From: Candidatus Gastranaerophilales bacterium
GTDB lineage: Bacteria > Cyanobacteriota > Vampirovibrionia > Gastranaerophilales > Gastranaerophilaceae
Assembly (NCBI GenBank): GCA_944324305.1
Contig: CALUVV010000005.1
Location: 62,001 to 126,000, forward strand
Direction: 5' to 3'
Length of the DNA stretch: 64,000 nucleotides
Shown here: positions 46,643 to 55,663 of the stretch, one piece after another
Position numbering within the stretch: position 1 is the stretch's first letter
How the letters are laid out: the number at the start of each line of letters is the position of its first letter
The notes under the pieces: model-generated
Database searches by the model: none
Told to the model about the DNA's origin: nothing
What the model saw: only the letters and a program-made list of their open reading frames with translations
Position numbers and translations under genes: made by a program

Positions 46643-47125
46643 ATGAAACACGACTTGATAATCCGCGAGCCTGAACTGTATTTTGACAGTATACATAACG
46701 AATTAAATAATTTTCTACGCGATACACTGCTCATTCATTCAATGGCTAATCCGCTTAATATAAAGAAAAATTCTGTCTGGCGTCCCGCAATAGAAGTCAA
46801 GCAGAATGATCAAAATTATAAAGTAAAAGTTCAACTCCCCGGTGTAAGTAAAGATGACATTGAAGTCGAACTTGATAACGATTTTATGACAATCTCCGCT
46901 GAAATTAAAGAAGAAGCGGAAGAAAAAGAAGAAAAAGCAAAAAATGAACGCTATCATACATCAGAATTTCGTTACGGCCGCTATCAGAGAACAATCTCTT
47001 TTGATCAGCCCGTGAAAACAGACGAAAGTACAGCGGTTTATGACAAAGGCGTTTTAACAATAACAATTCCTAAGGTTCAGATTGAAAACAAAGAACCGAA
47101 AAAACTTGAAATAAAAGAAAAATAG
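46643..47125 (+). CDS. Hsp20/alpha-crystallin small heat shock protein
   Basis: The 160-residue chaperone has an alpha-crystallin domain (about 50-150) with VQLPGVSKDDIEVELDNDFM and the GVLTITIPK end, and an extended acidic, Lys/Glu loop (EEAEEKEEKAKNERYHTSEF). ATG at 46643 follows AAAGGAG. The 275 bases after the stop are GC-rich and structured, which is unusual here. Confidence 0.93.
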   Translation: MKHDLIIREPELYFDSIHNELNNFLRDTLLIHSMANPLNIKKNSVWRPAIEVKQNDQNYKVKVQLPGVSKDDIEVELDNDFMTISAEIKEEAEEKEEKAKNERYHTSEFRYGRYQRTISFDQPVKTDESTAVYDKGVLTITIPKVQIENKEPKKLEIKEK

Positions 47126-47411
47126 GTTTCGTATCTTAAAGCCGGATCATCCGGGATATTTCCGGGCCCGGGGCTGTAATATCGTATTATTACAGTGTAT
47201 TCGAAGCAGATGACAGTGATAATCTGCATAATTCCCGGGAAATTAGCGGCGGGATACGGACGGTTACCCGATGGGTGAAACTTTACTAAAAACTGATGAT
47301 TATATATAGCAGATTTTAAGGAAAGCCGAGCGCATCGCCGCAAATCCCAAATGACGGTAATCGATAAACAAGACACGGGGTGTAGATATAGTGGCATTCC
47401 GTGTCTTTTTT
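47126..47411 (+). ncRNA. unidentified GC-rich structured RNA candidate
   Basis: The region has no ORF but is clearly richer in G and C than its surroundings and full of inverted repeats: CTGTAATA/TATTACAG (47174-47181 with 47188-47195), GCAGAT/ATCTGC (47206-47211 with 47222-47227), CCCGGGG with TCCCGGG enclosing both, and ACCC/GGGT (47266-47276). It ends in a terminator (47372-47411). I tested it by eye against tmRNA, RNase P, SRP, 6S, cobalamin and glmS patterns and found no match. It could be an independent RNA or the long 3' end of the hsp20 message. Confidence 0.45.
47372..47411 (+). terminator. intrinsic terminator
   Basis: GACACGG and CCGTGTC flank a 20-base loop and lead into TTTTTT; it ends the structured region after hsp20. 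Confidence 0.8.
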
Positions 47412-47414
47412 ATT

Positions 47415-48740
47415 CTATTCACTTACAAATTTTATTAACTTTTTAACATCTTTGTTCCACAAGCCGTTCCAATTTCGGATTATTACATCCGCAGGACTTA
47501 TGCCGCTTAATGTGTACTCTTTTATTGCATCCAGATATTGTTCTTCGCCTGTGTCCATTTCTATTAACGATTTTTCGGCTATATACAGAATTTCTTTTGC
47601 AATATCTTTTACTGAATATTTACCGATACGTGCATTCAGAGCACTTTTGGGAACATTATACCGAAGCTCAGAAAAATCTCTGTATTCAAACGGTTTAAAT
47701 AATTCTTCTATTTCAATCATTGCCGAACGGTTATACAAAATGCCCTTATAAATTGCAAGAATTGAATACTGTAAATCCCTGCCTGCACAGTCATGATTTC
47801 TTATTTCAACAAAATTACGCATACGCACTTCCGGAAAATATAAATTAGCATGAAGGTTAAAATCTTCTATACCGGCGTTAAAACCGTTAAAACCGTTTTC
47901 CATGAATTCCGAAAAGCTTAATTTACCGTTAACGGGAACAGCACCTGTTTCGCGATTAATGAATATCATAGGAGCCTCAAGGACATAATCAACATATTCT
48001 TCAAATGAAAATCTGTCATCAATCTGCCCGACAAAACCGCATCTGTCATTATCCGTATTAAGCCAGCTCAGTGCCCGAAAACTTTTATAACCCGTTTCAA
48101 CACCGCCTCTTATAGGTGAATTTGCAAACATTGCAGTCATAAAAGGAGTTAATTTATTTGCGATACGGAATTTGTCCGTTGCATCTTCTTCACTCTCAAA
48201 GTCAATACAGCATTGAATACCCGCTGTTTCTCTCATCATAACGTCAGACAAAATTCCCCATAAATATTTTGCCATAATATGATATCTTTGTTTCGGAATA
48301 AGACTTATGGATTTATGTGTGGACAACGGGGAAACTCCGTAATTTAAAAGGCTGATACCTGATTTATCAAGAACGGGTTTCATTTTTTTATCCAAATCAT
48401 TTATTTTATTTTTAAGCCCGCCGATTGTTTTTTCAGGCTTTAAGCTTAATTCGAGCTGGCATCCCGGTTCAAGAGTAATAGTGTCATGTTCCTGCTTCAA
48501 GCCTATAATATTGTAATCATCGGTAATATAGTCCCAGTTTTCTTCTTTTGCAAAATTTCTCAGAAAGTTACACACTCCGAATTCCGAGGAGTAATCCGCA
48601 GCCTTTGAAGTCACAGAAAAAACAGGCAGTCTTTCATATTCTATACCGATTTTATGCTCCGAGGAAGGTTTGCAGCCGTCCTTAAATAATTTTACAATCT
48701 CTTTTTTGTCTAATTTTTCCTGTGTTTGAATGTTACTCAC
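47415..48740 (-). CDS. gshA: glutamate-cysteine ligase, plant/GCS2 type
   Basis: The 441-residue protein has GIEYERLPVFSVTSKAADYS, then ITLEPGCQLELSLKP and the later MRNFVEIRNHDCAGRD, as in plant-type and proteobacterial glutamate-cysteine ligases that make gamma-glutamylcysteine, the first step of glutathione. gshB is not in the window. The related EgtA role cannot be excluded. It lies convergent with the structured region and divergent from rsmA. Confidence 0.87.
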   Translation of the reverse strand: MSNIQTQEKLDKKEIVKLFKDGCKPSSEHKIGIEYERLPVFSVTSKAADYSSEFGVCNFLRNFAKEENWDYITDDYNIIGLKQEHDTITLEPGCQLELSLKPEKTIGGLKNKINDLDKKMKPVLDKSGISLLNYGVSPLSTHKSISLIPKQRYHIMAKYLWGILSDVMMRETAGIQCCIDFESEEDATDKFRIANKLTPFMTAMFANSPIRGGVETGYKSFRALSWLNTDNDRCGFVGQIDDRFSFEEYVDYVLEAPMIFINRETGAVPVNGKLSFSEFMENGFNGFNAGIEDFNLHANLYFPEVRMRNFVEIRNHDCAGRDLQYSILAIYKGILYNRSAMIEIEELFKPFEYRDFSELRYNVPKSALNARIGKYSVKDIAKEILYIAEKSLIEMDTGEEQYLDAIKEYTLSGISPADVIIRNWNGLWNKDVKKLIKFVSE

Positions 48741-48830
48741 ATTTACCCCCTATTCCATTATAACATCCACAAAATTATCAAAAACATTTTGTTAAAACAT
48801 TTACCTGTGTGTGGTATTATTATAGGTAAG

Positions 48831-49667
48831 ATGAACTACTTCGAACGGGCAAAATACTTCAGAACAAAAAAAAGACTGGGACAAAATTTTCTCATTGACG
48901 GCCAAACAATTGCCGATATCATTGATTTTGCGGACATCAAACCCGATGATACCGTTATTGAAATCGGACCGGGTGTAGGCTTTGTGACAGAGCAGTTAAT
49001 TAAGCATGCCAAACGCGTAATTGCAATCGAGCTTGACGAGGAAGCAATAAAAGAACTCAAAAAACTTGATGCGCCAAATCTTGAAATTATACATAATGAC
49101 ATTCTGAAACAGGATTTGTCTGAGCTGTGTGAAGGGAAAGTTAAAGTTGTAGCAAATATTCCTTATTACATTACAAGTCCCATTATTGCACATCTTTTGG
49201 GTGAAGTTGACGATTTAAACAACAAAAACAGAAACAAAATCACTGATATTCTGCTTATGGTTCAGGAAGAAGTTGCAGGAAGAATGGCGGCAAATGAAAA
49301 TTCATCAGGCAAACAATACGGACTTTTAACAATTTTGTCGCAGTTCTGGGCAGATGTAAAAATTATGAAACTTGTCGGCAGACGCTCTTTTTACCCCGCG
49401 CCTAAAGTTAATTCGGCTCTTGTAAAACTTGATGTAAGAGAAAAACCGCTTCTTGAATTAAAAGATTATACACATTTCAGAAAAACAGTTAAAGCGGCAT
49501 TTTCACAGCGCAGAAAAAATATTAAAAACTGCCTTCTATCAGGCGGTTTCTCAAAAGAAAATATTCAAAAAGCTCTAACAAAACTCGGGCTTGACGAAAA
49601 TATCAGAGGCGAAAAACTTTCAATCGAAACTTTCGGAAAACTTTCGGAGGCACTTAATGAAAATTAA
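48831..49667 (+). CDS. rsmA: 16S rRNA dimethyladenosine transferase
   Basis: RsmA (KsgA) dimethylates two adjacent adenosines near the 3' end of 16S rRNA. The 278-residue protein has KKRLGQNFLIDGQTIADIID, SAM motif VIEIGPGVGFVTEQL and the catalytic VVANIPYYITSPII. The start at 48831 fits the family; an upstream in-frame start at 48726 adds 35 residues that look unlike any conserved part. It overlaps ispE by 11 bases. Confidence 0.95.
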   Translation: MNYFERAKYFRTKKRLGQNFLIDGQTIADIIDFADIKPDDTVIEIGPGVGFVTEQLIKHAKRVIAIELDEEAIKELKKLDAPNLEIIHNDILKQDLSELCEGKVKVVANIPYYITSPIIAHLLGEVDDLNNKNRNKITDILLMVQEEVAGRMAANENSSGKQYGLLTILSQFWADVKIMKLVGRRSFYPAPKVNSALVKLDVREKPLLELKDYTHFRKTVKAAFSQRRKNIKNCLLSGGFSKENIQKALTKLGLDENIRGEKLSIETFGKLSEALNEN

Positions 49668-50466
49668 AATCCAGTGTCCCGCAAAAATTAATTTAACGCT
49701 GAAAGTTTTAGGGAAACGCGATGACGGTTTTCATAATATAGAAAGTATAATGCAGACAATCAGTCTGTATGATTATTTGACGATAAGCGCGGATGCGTCG
49801 GAAAAGTTTGAAATTAAACTTTCGGGAAACAGCACGGAAATCCCTTATAACGAAAAAAACCTTGTTTATAAAGCAGCAATGCTTTTTATTGAACATACAA
49901 ATCTTCCGCCGCACAAAATTGAAATTTATATAGATAAAAATATTCCCGTTGCCGCAGGGCTTGCAGGCGGAAGTACGGATGCGGCAGGGACTTTATACGG
50001 CTTAAATAAGATATTTAACGAGCCCCTGTCATTGACTGAGCTTCATAAATTATGTGCAAAACTCGGCTCGGATTTAAATTTCTGTCTTGAAGGCGGACGG
50101 CAAATGACAAAAGGCAGAGGGGAAATTTTAGAAAAACTTCCGTTTGAAGAAATGTCCGTTTCTTTAATTAAACCAAAAAATCTCGGAATAAGCGCAAAAG
50201 AGGCTTACACGAAATTTTCACAAAAGCAATCGGCAGATTTTCAGTCTGAATACGGTTTGAAAGACAATTTTAAAAATGACCTTGAATGGGCTTTGATTGA
50301 CGATTACAAAGAATTACAGAATATAAAAGGCTTATATCCCGAAGCTGTAATGTCAGGTTCGGGTTCTACTTATTTTAGTGTTAATGCGGAGTTTTGCCCC
50401 ACAGATGATTATTGGACTGCAAACAACCTTGTCACAACAGAACATGGTATTTGTGTCTCAAATTAA
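49657..50466 (+). CDS. ispE: 4-diphosphocytidyl-2-C-methyl-D-erythritol kinase
   Basis: IspE is the GHMP kinase of the non-mevalonate isoprenoid pathway. The 269-residue protein has KIQCPAKINLTLKVLGKRDD, the ATP motif PVAAGLAGGSTDAAGTLYGL and the C-terminal MSGSGSTYFSV. ATG at 49657 lies inside rsmA behind CGGAGG, so the pair is co-translated, as is common in bacteria. Confidence 0.95.
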   Translation: MKIKIQCPAKINLTLKVLGKRDDGFHNIESIMQTISLYDYLTISADASEKFEIKLSGNSTEIPYNEKNLVYKAAMLFIEHTNLPPHKIEIYIDKNIPVAAGLAGGSTDAAGTLYGLNKIFNEPLSLTELHKLCAKLGSDLNFCLEGGRQMTKGRGEILEKLPFEEMSVSLIKPKNLGISAKEAYTKFSQKQSADFQSEYGLKDNFKNDLEWALIDDYKELQNIKGLYPEAVMSGSGSTYFSVNAEFCPTDDYWTANNLVTTEHGICVSN

Positions 50467-50498
50467 AAGACCTTCCTGACAGCGGAAGGTCTTTTTTT
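50465..50498 (+). terminator. intrinsic terminator
   Basis: AAAAGACCTTCC, loop, GGAAGGTCTTTT and a T run after ispE. Confidence 0.88.
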
Positions 50499-50533
50499 AT
50501 TATATAAAGGAGACGTAATTCAGTTGATATGTT

Positions 50534-52129
50534 TTAAGCTGCTTTTGCGGGTGTTCCTGCTGCTTCCATTGCGGCATCGCGTTCTTCTTTTGTTTTAAAG
50601 AACTGACTTCTGTTACCGTTGCAGTCTGTGTAGAAATATCTTACGGTACCGTCTGCGGCTTTACCTTTGTATCTCTTGAATGATGTTGAGAAATCTTCCG
50701 GTTTTGCTGCTTTTTCTTTAACCTCAGCATCGCAGTCCACATTATATTTTTTGCCGTTAAGTTCTGTGTATAAACGCATTACAGAAGGCTGCGTATTTTT
50801 TGTAAAATCGGTAATACCATGTTTGCGTTTTAACTCGTGAACTATTGCAACTTCTTCATCCGGAGTTAATTTAGAACCGTCTTCATGAGTATATTTTGCT
50901 TTGACAATTCCGCGCCAGTATTCACCTTTTTTAACTTCATAGTCGCAGTATTCTTCTTTTTCTTCACCCGGAGTAAGCGGGCAAGGAGGAACTTCCGGTT
51001 CTGGTTTTACGGGAGCCGGATCAGGTTCCGTTACAGGCTGGGGTTCAGGCTGATTTACAATTTCTTCTGCTTTACCTGGTGTATAAATTTGAGCTTCTTT
51101 GTTGCCTTTGTCTTTGATAAAGCCCATTGTACTTAAACCTAAGCCAAGACCGATTAATGCACCTGCCGCTGCACCCTGTCCTGCTTTGCTTAAACCTGAT
51201 TTCGCTTTAGCTGTAGCTGTGTCGGTAGCTGTAGCAGTATCGGTTGCTGTTGAAGATTCTATGATGTTGCCTGCACTGTCATAAATATTTGCGGTTGCAT
51301 TAGATGTTGATGTTGCTGTTGAAGTTGCGGTTGCAACAACATTACCGGCAAGTATGCCTGATGCTCCGAGTGCTGCGCCTAAACCTGCGCCGACACCTGT
51401 TACACCTGCAACATACAGACCTCTGTAAAGATTTGTATTATCTTTTTCGTATCCGAGGTTTGATTTTTTAGCTATATTTTTAATTACGCTTGCTTTAACA
51501 TTTTCTTTTTCTGCAGCTTCGCGTCTTTCTTTAAGGCTTAAATAATGGTTTTCGGCTTCACCTTCCTGTGTATGGGTATTAGCGAATTTTAAAGCTGTTT
51601 GTTTGAATTTATCGCTTGAGAAGTTACCGTTTTCGTCATAGAACAAATCTTTATTGCCTTCGACGTATTTACGTGTTTTCTTACCGCTTACATATTCATT
51701 TTCAACTAATTGAGCATCGGCTTTTTGTTTTGCTTCTTTTCTGCTTAAACCTTCGTTTCTGTACTGTTCAACTAAATCTTTTCTCTGTTCTTTGCGTTCT
51801 TTTTCGGCGGCTTTGTAAGCTTGTTTATCCATAAATACCTGAGTAGCATCCGATTTTTCTTCATAATATTTATCTTTTACGTAGTTTTCAGCCATTTTTT
51901 GAGCTTCTTTTTCGGATTCAATTTTTTTACCTTCAACGGTGCCGAATTTTAAGTATGCCTGTTTTGCTTCTTCAACAGCTTCTTTTCTGGCTTTTTTTGT
52001 TGCAAGTTCTCTTTGAATTTCAGCATTTAATTTTGCTTTTTCTGCTTTTTCTTTTTCAACCGGATCTGTAACTGCTTGTTTTTGAGTATTTTTAGCAGAT
52101 ACTAAATCAACTTTTTTTACGTCTGTCAT
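50534..52129 (-). CDS. large repetitive hypothetical protein with hydrophobic Gly/Ala segments
   Basis: The protein is 531 residues from the ATG at 52129 (GGGAAG site; an upstream start at 52225 gives 32 extra residues). Residues 1-230 are Lys/Glu/Ala-rich coiled coil. Then come two Gly/Ala hydrophobic segments (GLYVAGVTGVGAGLGAALGA, later AAAGALIGLGLGLSTMG) on either side of a Thr/Ala/Asp-repeat (TATDTATATDTATAK). A Pro/Glu linker (EPQPVTEPDPAPVKPEPEVP) leads to a LysM-like stretch (YEVKKGEYWRGIVKAKY). I do not recognise a family. It may be a membrane-associated or surface scaffold; that is inference. Confidence 0.75.
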   Translation of the reverse strand: MTDVKKVDLVSAKNTQKQAVTDPVEKEKAEKAKLNAEIQRELATKKARKEAVEEAKQAYLKFGTVEGKKIESEKEAQKMAENYVKDKYYEEKSDATQVFMDKQAYKAAEKERKEQRKDLVEQYRNEGLSRKEAKQKADAQLVENEYVSGKKTRKYVEGNKDLFYDENGNFSSDKFKQTALKFANTHTQEGEAENHYLSLKERREAAEKENVKASVIKNIAKKSNLGYEKDNTNLYRGLYVAGVTGVGAGLGAALGASGILAGNVVATATSTATSTSNATANIYDSAGNIIESSTATDTATATDTATAKAKSGLSKAGQGAAAGALIGLGLGLSTMGFIKDKGNKEAQIYTPGKAEEIVNQPEPQPVTEPDPAPVKPEPEVPPCPLTPGEEKEEYCDYEVKKGEYWRGIVKAKYTHEDGSKLTPDEEVAIVHELKRKHGITDFTKNTQPSVMRLYTELNGKKYNVDCDAEVKEKAAKPEDFSTSFKRYKGKAADGTVRYFYTDCNGNRSQFFKTKEERDAAMEAAGTPAKAA

Positions 52130-52312
52130 TTTTCTTCCCTTTCTAATTTTCCCCGTGACAAGAAAATTAAACTTTTGAATATCCCCTATGCTTTTATAAA
52201 AAATTTTTGAGTGTGAAAATTGCATGAAATATAAAAGTTTTCTTAATATTTGTTAACAAAAGCACCCGACAAGACTATTCACATATTACGGATTATGATG
52301 TATTATAGGCTT

Positions 52313-53263
52313 ATGCCGATATTAGAGGTCAAAAATTTAAATTTGGGGTTTAATTGCGAATGCGGCTTTCGTCAGGCGTTGTTTAACGTTTCTTTCTCGC
52401 TTGAAAAAGGGAAAATGCATGCACTTGTAGGAGAATCAGGATGCGGTAAAACCGTCAGTGCCATGAGCATTTTGCAATTACTGCCGAAAACGGCAAAGAT
52501 TACGGGCGGAGAAATTTTATTTGACGGAAATAACCTGCTTGAAGCTTCAGCAAAAGAATTACAACACACCAGAGGAGCTAAAATAGCACTTATCCCGCAA
52601 GACCCGATGACATCTTTAAACCCTCTGTACACCGTCGGCAATCAGCTTTTGGAAGTTATCAAAATTCATCAGCACCTCAAAGGCAAAGAAGCTTACAACA
52701 AAGCCGTAGAAGCCCTTGAAGCCGTTCAAATTCCCTGTGCCGAAGAAAGAATGAAGGCTTATCCTCACGAGTTTTCGGGCGGTATGAAACAAAGAGCAAT
52801 AATTGCAATGGCACTTGCCTGCAACGCTGAAATATTAATCGCAGACGAGCCCACAACCGCTCTTGACGTAACCATTCAGGCACAGATAATGAAGCTTTTG
52901 AAAGAAATTCAGACAAACACAAACACTGCAGTGCTTTTAATCACACATGACTTAGCTCTTGTGGGAGAAAACGCCGATTATGTATCCGTAATGTACGCAG
53001 GAAGAATTGTCGAAACAGGACCTGCAAAAGAATTTTTTGCAAATCCGCGCCACCCATACTCTACCGCGCTTTTACGTTCTCTTCCCTCAAACAGGTCGTC
53101 AAAGCTTGAAACAATTCAAGGACAGCCGCCTAATATTATGCAGGATATAAAGGGATGCAGATTTCACCCCAGATGCCCGAAATGTATTGAAGTTTGCACC
53201 GAAGAAGTTCCGAAGCTCGATAATGTAGGTGTAAACCATTATTCAGCCTGTTTTTGCAATTAG
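52313..53263 (+). CDS. peptide ABC transporter ATPase, OppD/DppD type
   Basis: The 316-residue ATPase has Walker A GESGCGKT, signature FSGGMKQRAI, Walker B ILIADEPTTALD and the H-loop ITHDLALVGE, then the oligopeptide-transporter C-terminal extension with HPYSTALLRSLP and CRFHPRCPKC. The ATG at 52313 starts at the conserved part. No permease, binding protein or OppF partner is adjacent, so it must work with subunits encoded elsewhere. Confidence 0.9.
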   Translation: MPILEVKNLNLGFNCECGFRQALFNVSFSLEKGKMHALVGESGCGKTVSAMSILQLLPKTAKITGGEILFDGNNLLEASAKELQHTRGAKIALIPQDPMTSLNPLYTVGNQLLEVIKIHQHLKGKEAYNKAVEALEAVQIPCAEERMKAYPHEFSGGMKQRAIIAMALACNAEILIADEPTTALDVTIQAQIMKLLKEIQTNTNTAVLLITHDLALVGENADYVSVMYAGRIVETGPAKEFFANPRHPYSTALLRSLPSNRSSKLETIQGQPPNIMQDIKGCRFHPRCPKCIEVCTEEVPKLDNVGVNHYSACFCN

Positions 53264-54348
53264 TGTTTAACGACTTTAGACGGGTTATTTTCGGCTGCTT
53301 TAGCTTTTTTAGCGTCATCACAGAGTGATTTGACAGTCAATGCAATGATGCCAATGGCAGCAGCTCCCGCAGCTATCCATAAGCCTTTTTTGCAAGACGA
53401 AGATTTTACTTCTTTTGTGAAAGGTTTTTGATACCATTTTTTATTAATAAATACTTCTTCCGCATTATCATAAAAAATATTGTTTAAGGCTTTTTCGGCA
53501 TCTTCGGGCTTGTCCTTGTAGAATTCTTTTACGGTATCTTCCACGAAATCTGCAAATTTGCCGTATTTCTCTTTGTCGCCCATTTCCGCGATAGGAGTAT
53601 CGGAACCGAATAAAATTCTTTCAGGTCCTATTTTTTCAAGAGCCTGCTTAATTGTATTTTTATTTTGTTCGGCATTATCAAACAGCCCCGTCAGCCAGGA
53701 TATGTCAACAAAAATATTTGATTTACCGCTTTTTACGGAACTTGAAATATTATCAATTGTTTTGCCCATCTGCTCCGGTGATGCCATTAAATCAATATGG
53801 TAAAGCACTACAGGAAGTTTCGGATGCTTTTCAGCCAATTTCATAATCTCAACAGGGTCTGATTTCCCGTCGCTAATTGAATGAAATACGCAAGGCAGTC
53901 CTTTTTCTTCGGCAAGAGATAAATATTTAGAATACGCTTCAAAATTATCTTTCACAGATTTTTGTGTATTAGTCGGGTGAAATTTCATCCCGTAAAACTT
54001 ACCGCCTTCAATTAACTTTTCAACAACGCCGCTGTCTTTTGAAATTCCAGGCTGACAGGATATCAGCGGATAAATCTTAACGTTTCCGTTTCCTGTCACA
54101 ATTTCCATTTCTTTAGCGGCATTAAACTCAGATTGGAAAACATCACTGCCATGCGGGTTCAAGCCTGAAAGAGAACTCACAAGAATTTTTTTGACATTAT
54201 TGCTCTCAACAGCGTCGATTATATTTTGAGAATTATAACTCTGCCTGCAATTGTGCAGGTTATCATACATTGACCCAACATGCCCCTGAACATCAAACTT
54301 CGGTCTGCTGTTTCCAAAAGAGGGACTTTGTAATGATTGAATTTTCAT
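53260..54348 (-). CDS. amidohydrolase-family protein with C-terminal membrane anchor
   Basis: The 362-residue protein has an amidohydrolase-2-like barrel: FDVQGHVGSM near the start, MKFHPTN, VVLYHID and RILFGSDTPIAEM at the ends of strands. The first motif lacks one His of the usual HxH. A membrane helix near the C-terminus (GLWIAAGAAAIGIIALTVKS) and a basic tail follow. The N-terminus MKIQSLQSPSFG resembles that of the gene at 26852. The substrate is unknown. Confidence 0.82.
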   Translation of the reverse strand: MKIQSLQSPSFGNSRPKFDVQGHVGSMYDNLHNCRQSYNSQNIIDAVESNNVKKILVSSLSGLNPHGSDVFQSEFNAAKEMEIVTGNGNVKIYPLISCQPGISKDSGVVEKLIEGGKFYGMKFHPTNTQKSVKDNFEAYSKYLSLAEEKGLPCVFHSISDGKSDPVEIMKLAEKHPKLPVVLYHIDLMASPEQMGKTIDNISSSVKSGKSNIFVDISWLTGLFDNAEQNKNTIKQALEKIGPERILFGSDTPIAEMGDKEKYGKFADFVEDTVKEFYKDKPEDAEKALNNIFYDNAEEVFINKKWYQKPFTKEVKSSSCKKGLWIAAGAAAIGIIALTVKSLCDDAKKAKAAENNPSKVVKH

Positions 54349-54359
54349 AAATTAACTCC

Positions 54360-55019
54360 TTACATAAAAAACCATAGAATAATCTTTGCGTACTTTGCAA
54401 CAAATACCGCTGCAAAACTAAAAACGAAATCATAAATAATTTTGACACCGCTCTGAGCAGCAATCCAACCCAGCATAAATTCAGAGCCTTCATGTCTAAG
54501 CCCTGCAATAAAAAGCATATATAAAACACCTATCAGATGGATTGTTAAAACTCCGACCAGAACAGCATGCAGCATATTTCTGTTTGTATAACCGCTTTTT
54601 AAAATAGAGCCTGCAAAAAATACCGCAGGAATATAAGCTAATATATACCCGAAACTGTATTCAAAAATATATTTAGGTCCTCCGCCAAGTGCAAATACGG
54701 GAATGATAAACAAACCGAGCAAAATATATAATAAAATACTTGCTATACCGTATCTTCTGCCTAGAAAAGCTCCTATAAACATAATAACGGGAACCTGCGG
54801 GATAAGTCTGTATGTATGAATATAGTCGCTGAATACAAGCGGCTCCCCCTTAAAAAGTCCCATCGGAAGGGTAAAATGACTTACGTTAAACTGCACAAAC
54901 GTCGCAAGTATGATTAAAAACGTACAGCATAAAACCAGTAGCAAGCTTCCGAAAGTTAATCTTATACCTTCAATCTGTTTTTTAATTACTCTTATTTTCG
55001 GCGCGGCAGTGTCTGTCAT
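54360..55019 (-). CDS. bioY: BioY-like biotin transporter substrate-binding component
   Basis: The 219-residue membrane protein has about six helices and the BioY features IPQVPVIMFIGAFLGRRYG, YILLGLFIIPVFALGGG and FGYILAYIPAVFFAG. BioY is the substrate-binding S component of ECF biotin transporters. No ECF ATPase or EcfT is in the window. It shares four bases with rimI, from which it is co-transcribed. Confidence 0.87.
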   Translation of the reverse strand: MTDTAAPKIRVIKKQIEGIRLTFGSLLLVLCCTFLIILATFVQFNVSHFTLPMGLFKGEPLVFSDYIHTYRLIPQVPVIMFIGAFLGRRYGIASILLYILLGLFIIPVFALGGGPKYIFEYSFGYILAYIPAVFFAGSILKSGYTNRNMLHAVLVGVLTIHLIGVLYMLFIAGLRHEGSEFMLGWIAAQSGVKIIYDFVFSFAAVFVAKYAKIILWFFM

Positions 55020-55537
55020 AAGATATTAATTTTCCCCTTTAGAACAGCGACATTTTTTTCATATCCTGATTTAAATTTATCGTAAAAAATATTTTCTGTC
55101 CACATTATTAAAGCATCTTCATTATTGTCCTGATAGTAACCTTTTCTTGAACCGAGAGATTTAAAACCGTATTTTTCATACAGCGAAATTGCAGGCTTGT
55201 TGCTTACACGAACCTCAAGCGTTATATATTTGGCCATATTTCTGTAACACTCATCGATTATCGTTGTTAATAAAGCCTCGCCAATATGTTTGCGCCTGTA
55301 ATCAGGCGACACCGCAATATTTGTTATATGAGCTTCTTCCAAAATCTGCCAGCAGCCGCAGTATGCTATCAGCTTTCCGTCACTGTTAAACACACTGAAA
55401 TATTTTGCCAGATCATTGGATAATTCACTCATAAAAGATTCCTTAGACCAGTGATGCGGTCCGTATGCCTGAGCCTCAATCGAAATTACATCGTCAAGAT
55501 CGTCTTTTTGCATCGGTTTTATTTTTACGCTTAGCAT
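55016..55537 (-). CDS. rimI: ribosomal-protein-alanine N-acetyltransferase
   Basis: The 173-residue GNAT protein has the RimI-like ISIEAQAYGPHHWSKESFMS, the acetyl-CoA motif VSPDYRRKHIGEALL and LEVRVSNKPAISLYEKYGF. It acetylates the N-terminal Ala of S18 in enteric bacteria; other RimI members act on other proteins. It overlaps bioY by four bases. Confidence 0.88.
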   Translation of the reverse strand: MLSVKIKPMQKDDLDDVISIEAQAYGPHHWSKESFMSELSNDLAKYFSVFNSDGKLIAYCGCWQILEEAHITNIAVSPDYRRKHIGEALLTTIIDECYRNMAKYITLEVRVSNKPAISLYEKYGFKSLGSRKGYYQDNNEDALIMWTENIFYDKFKSGYEKNVAVLKGKINIL

Positions 55538-55663
55538 ATACTGATTTTAGCATGGAAAAAGCGTGTACGGCATTTTATTAAATTTTATTTACCTATTGAT
55601 TTAAACTGCTCAATATGGTATAAAGAAAGAACGGAGAGAGTAAAAAGTTTAGGAATTACAAAA

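Noticed and set aside
47266-47300. Hammerhead ribozyme (GAAAC and CTGATGA near each other)
   Set aside because: Only about 12 bases lie between the two core strands, too few for the stems in any permutation.
47126-47411. tmRNA, RNase P, SRP or 6S RNA, cobalamin or glmS element
   Set aside because: None of the core sequences I know for these families is present on either strand.
50885-51284. Open frames opposite the repetitive protein at 50534
   Set aside because: Low-complexity shadows without start sites.
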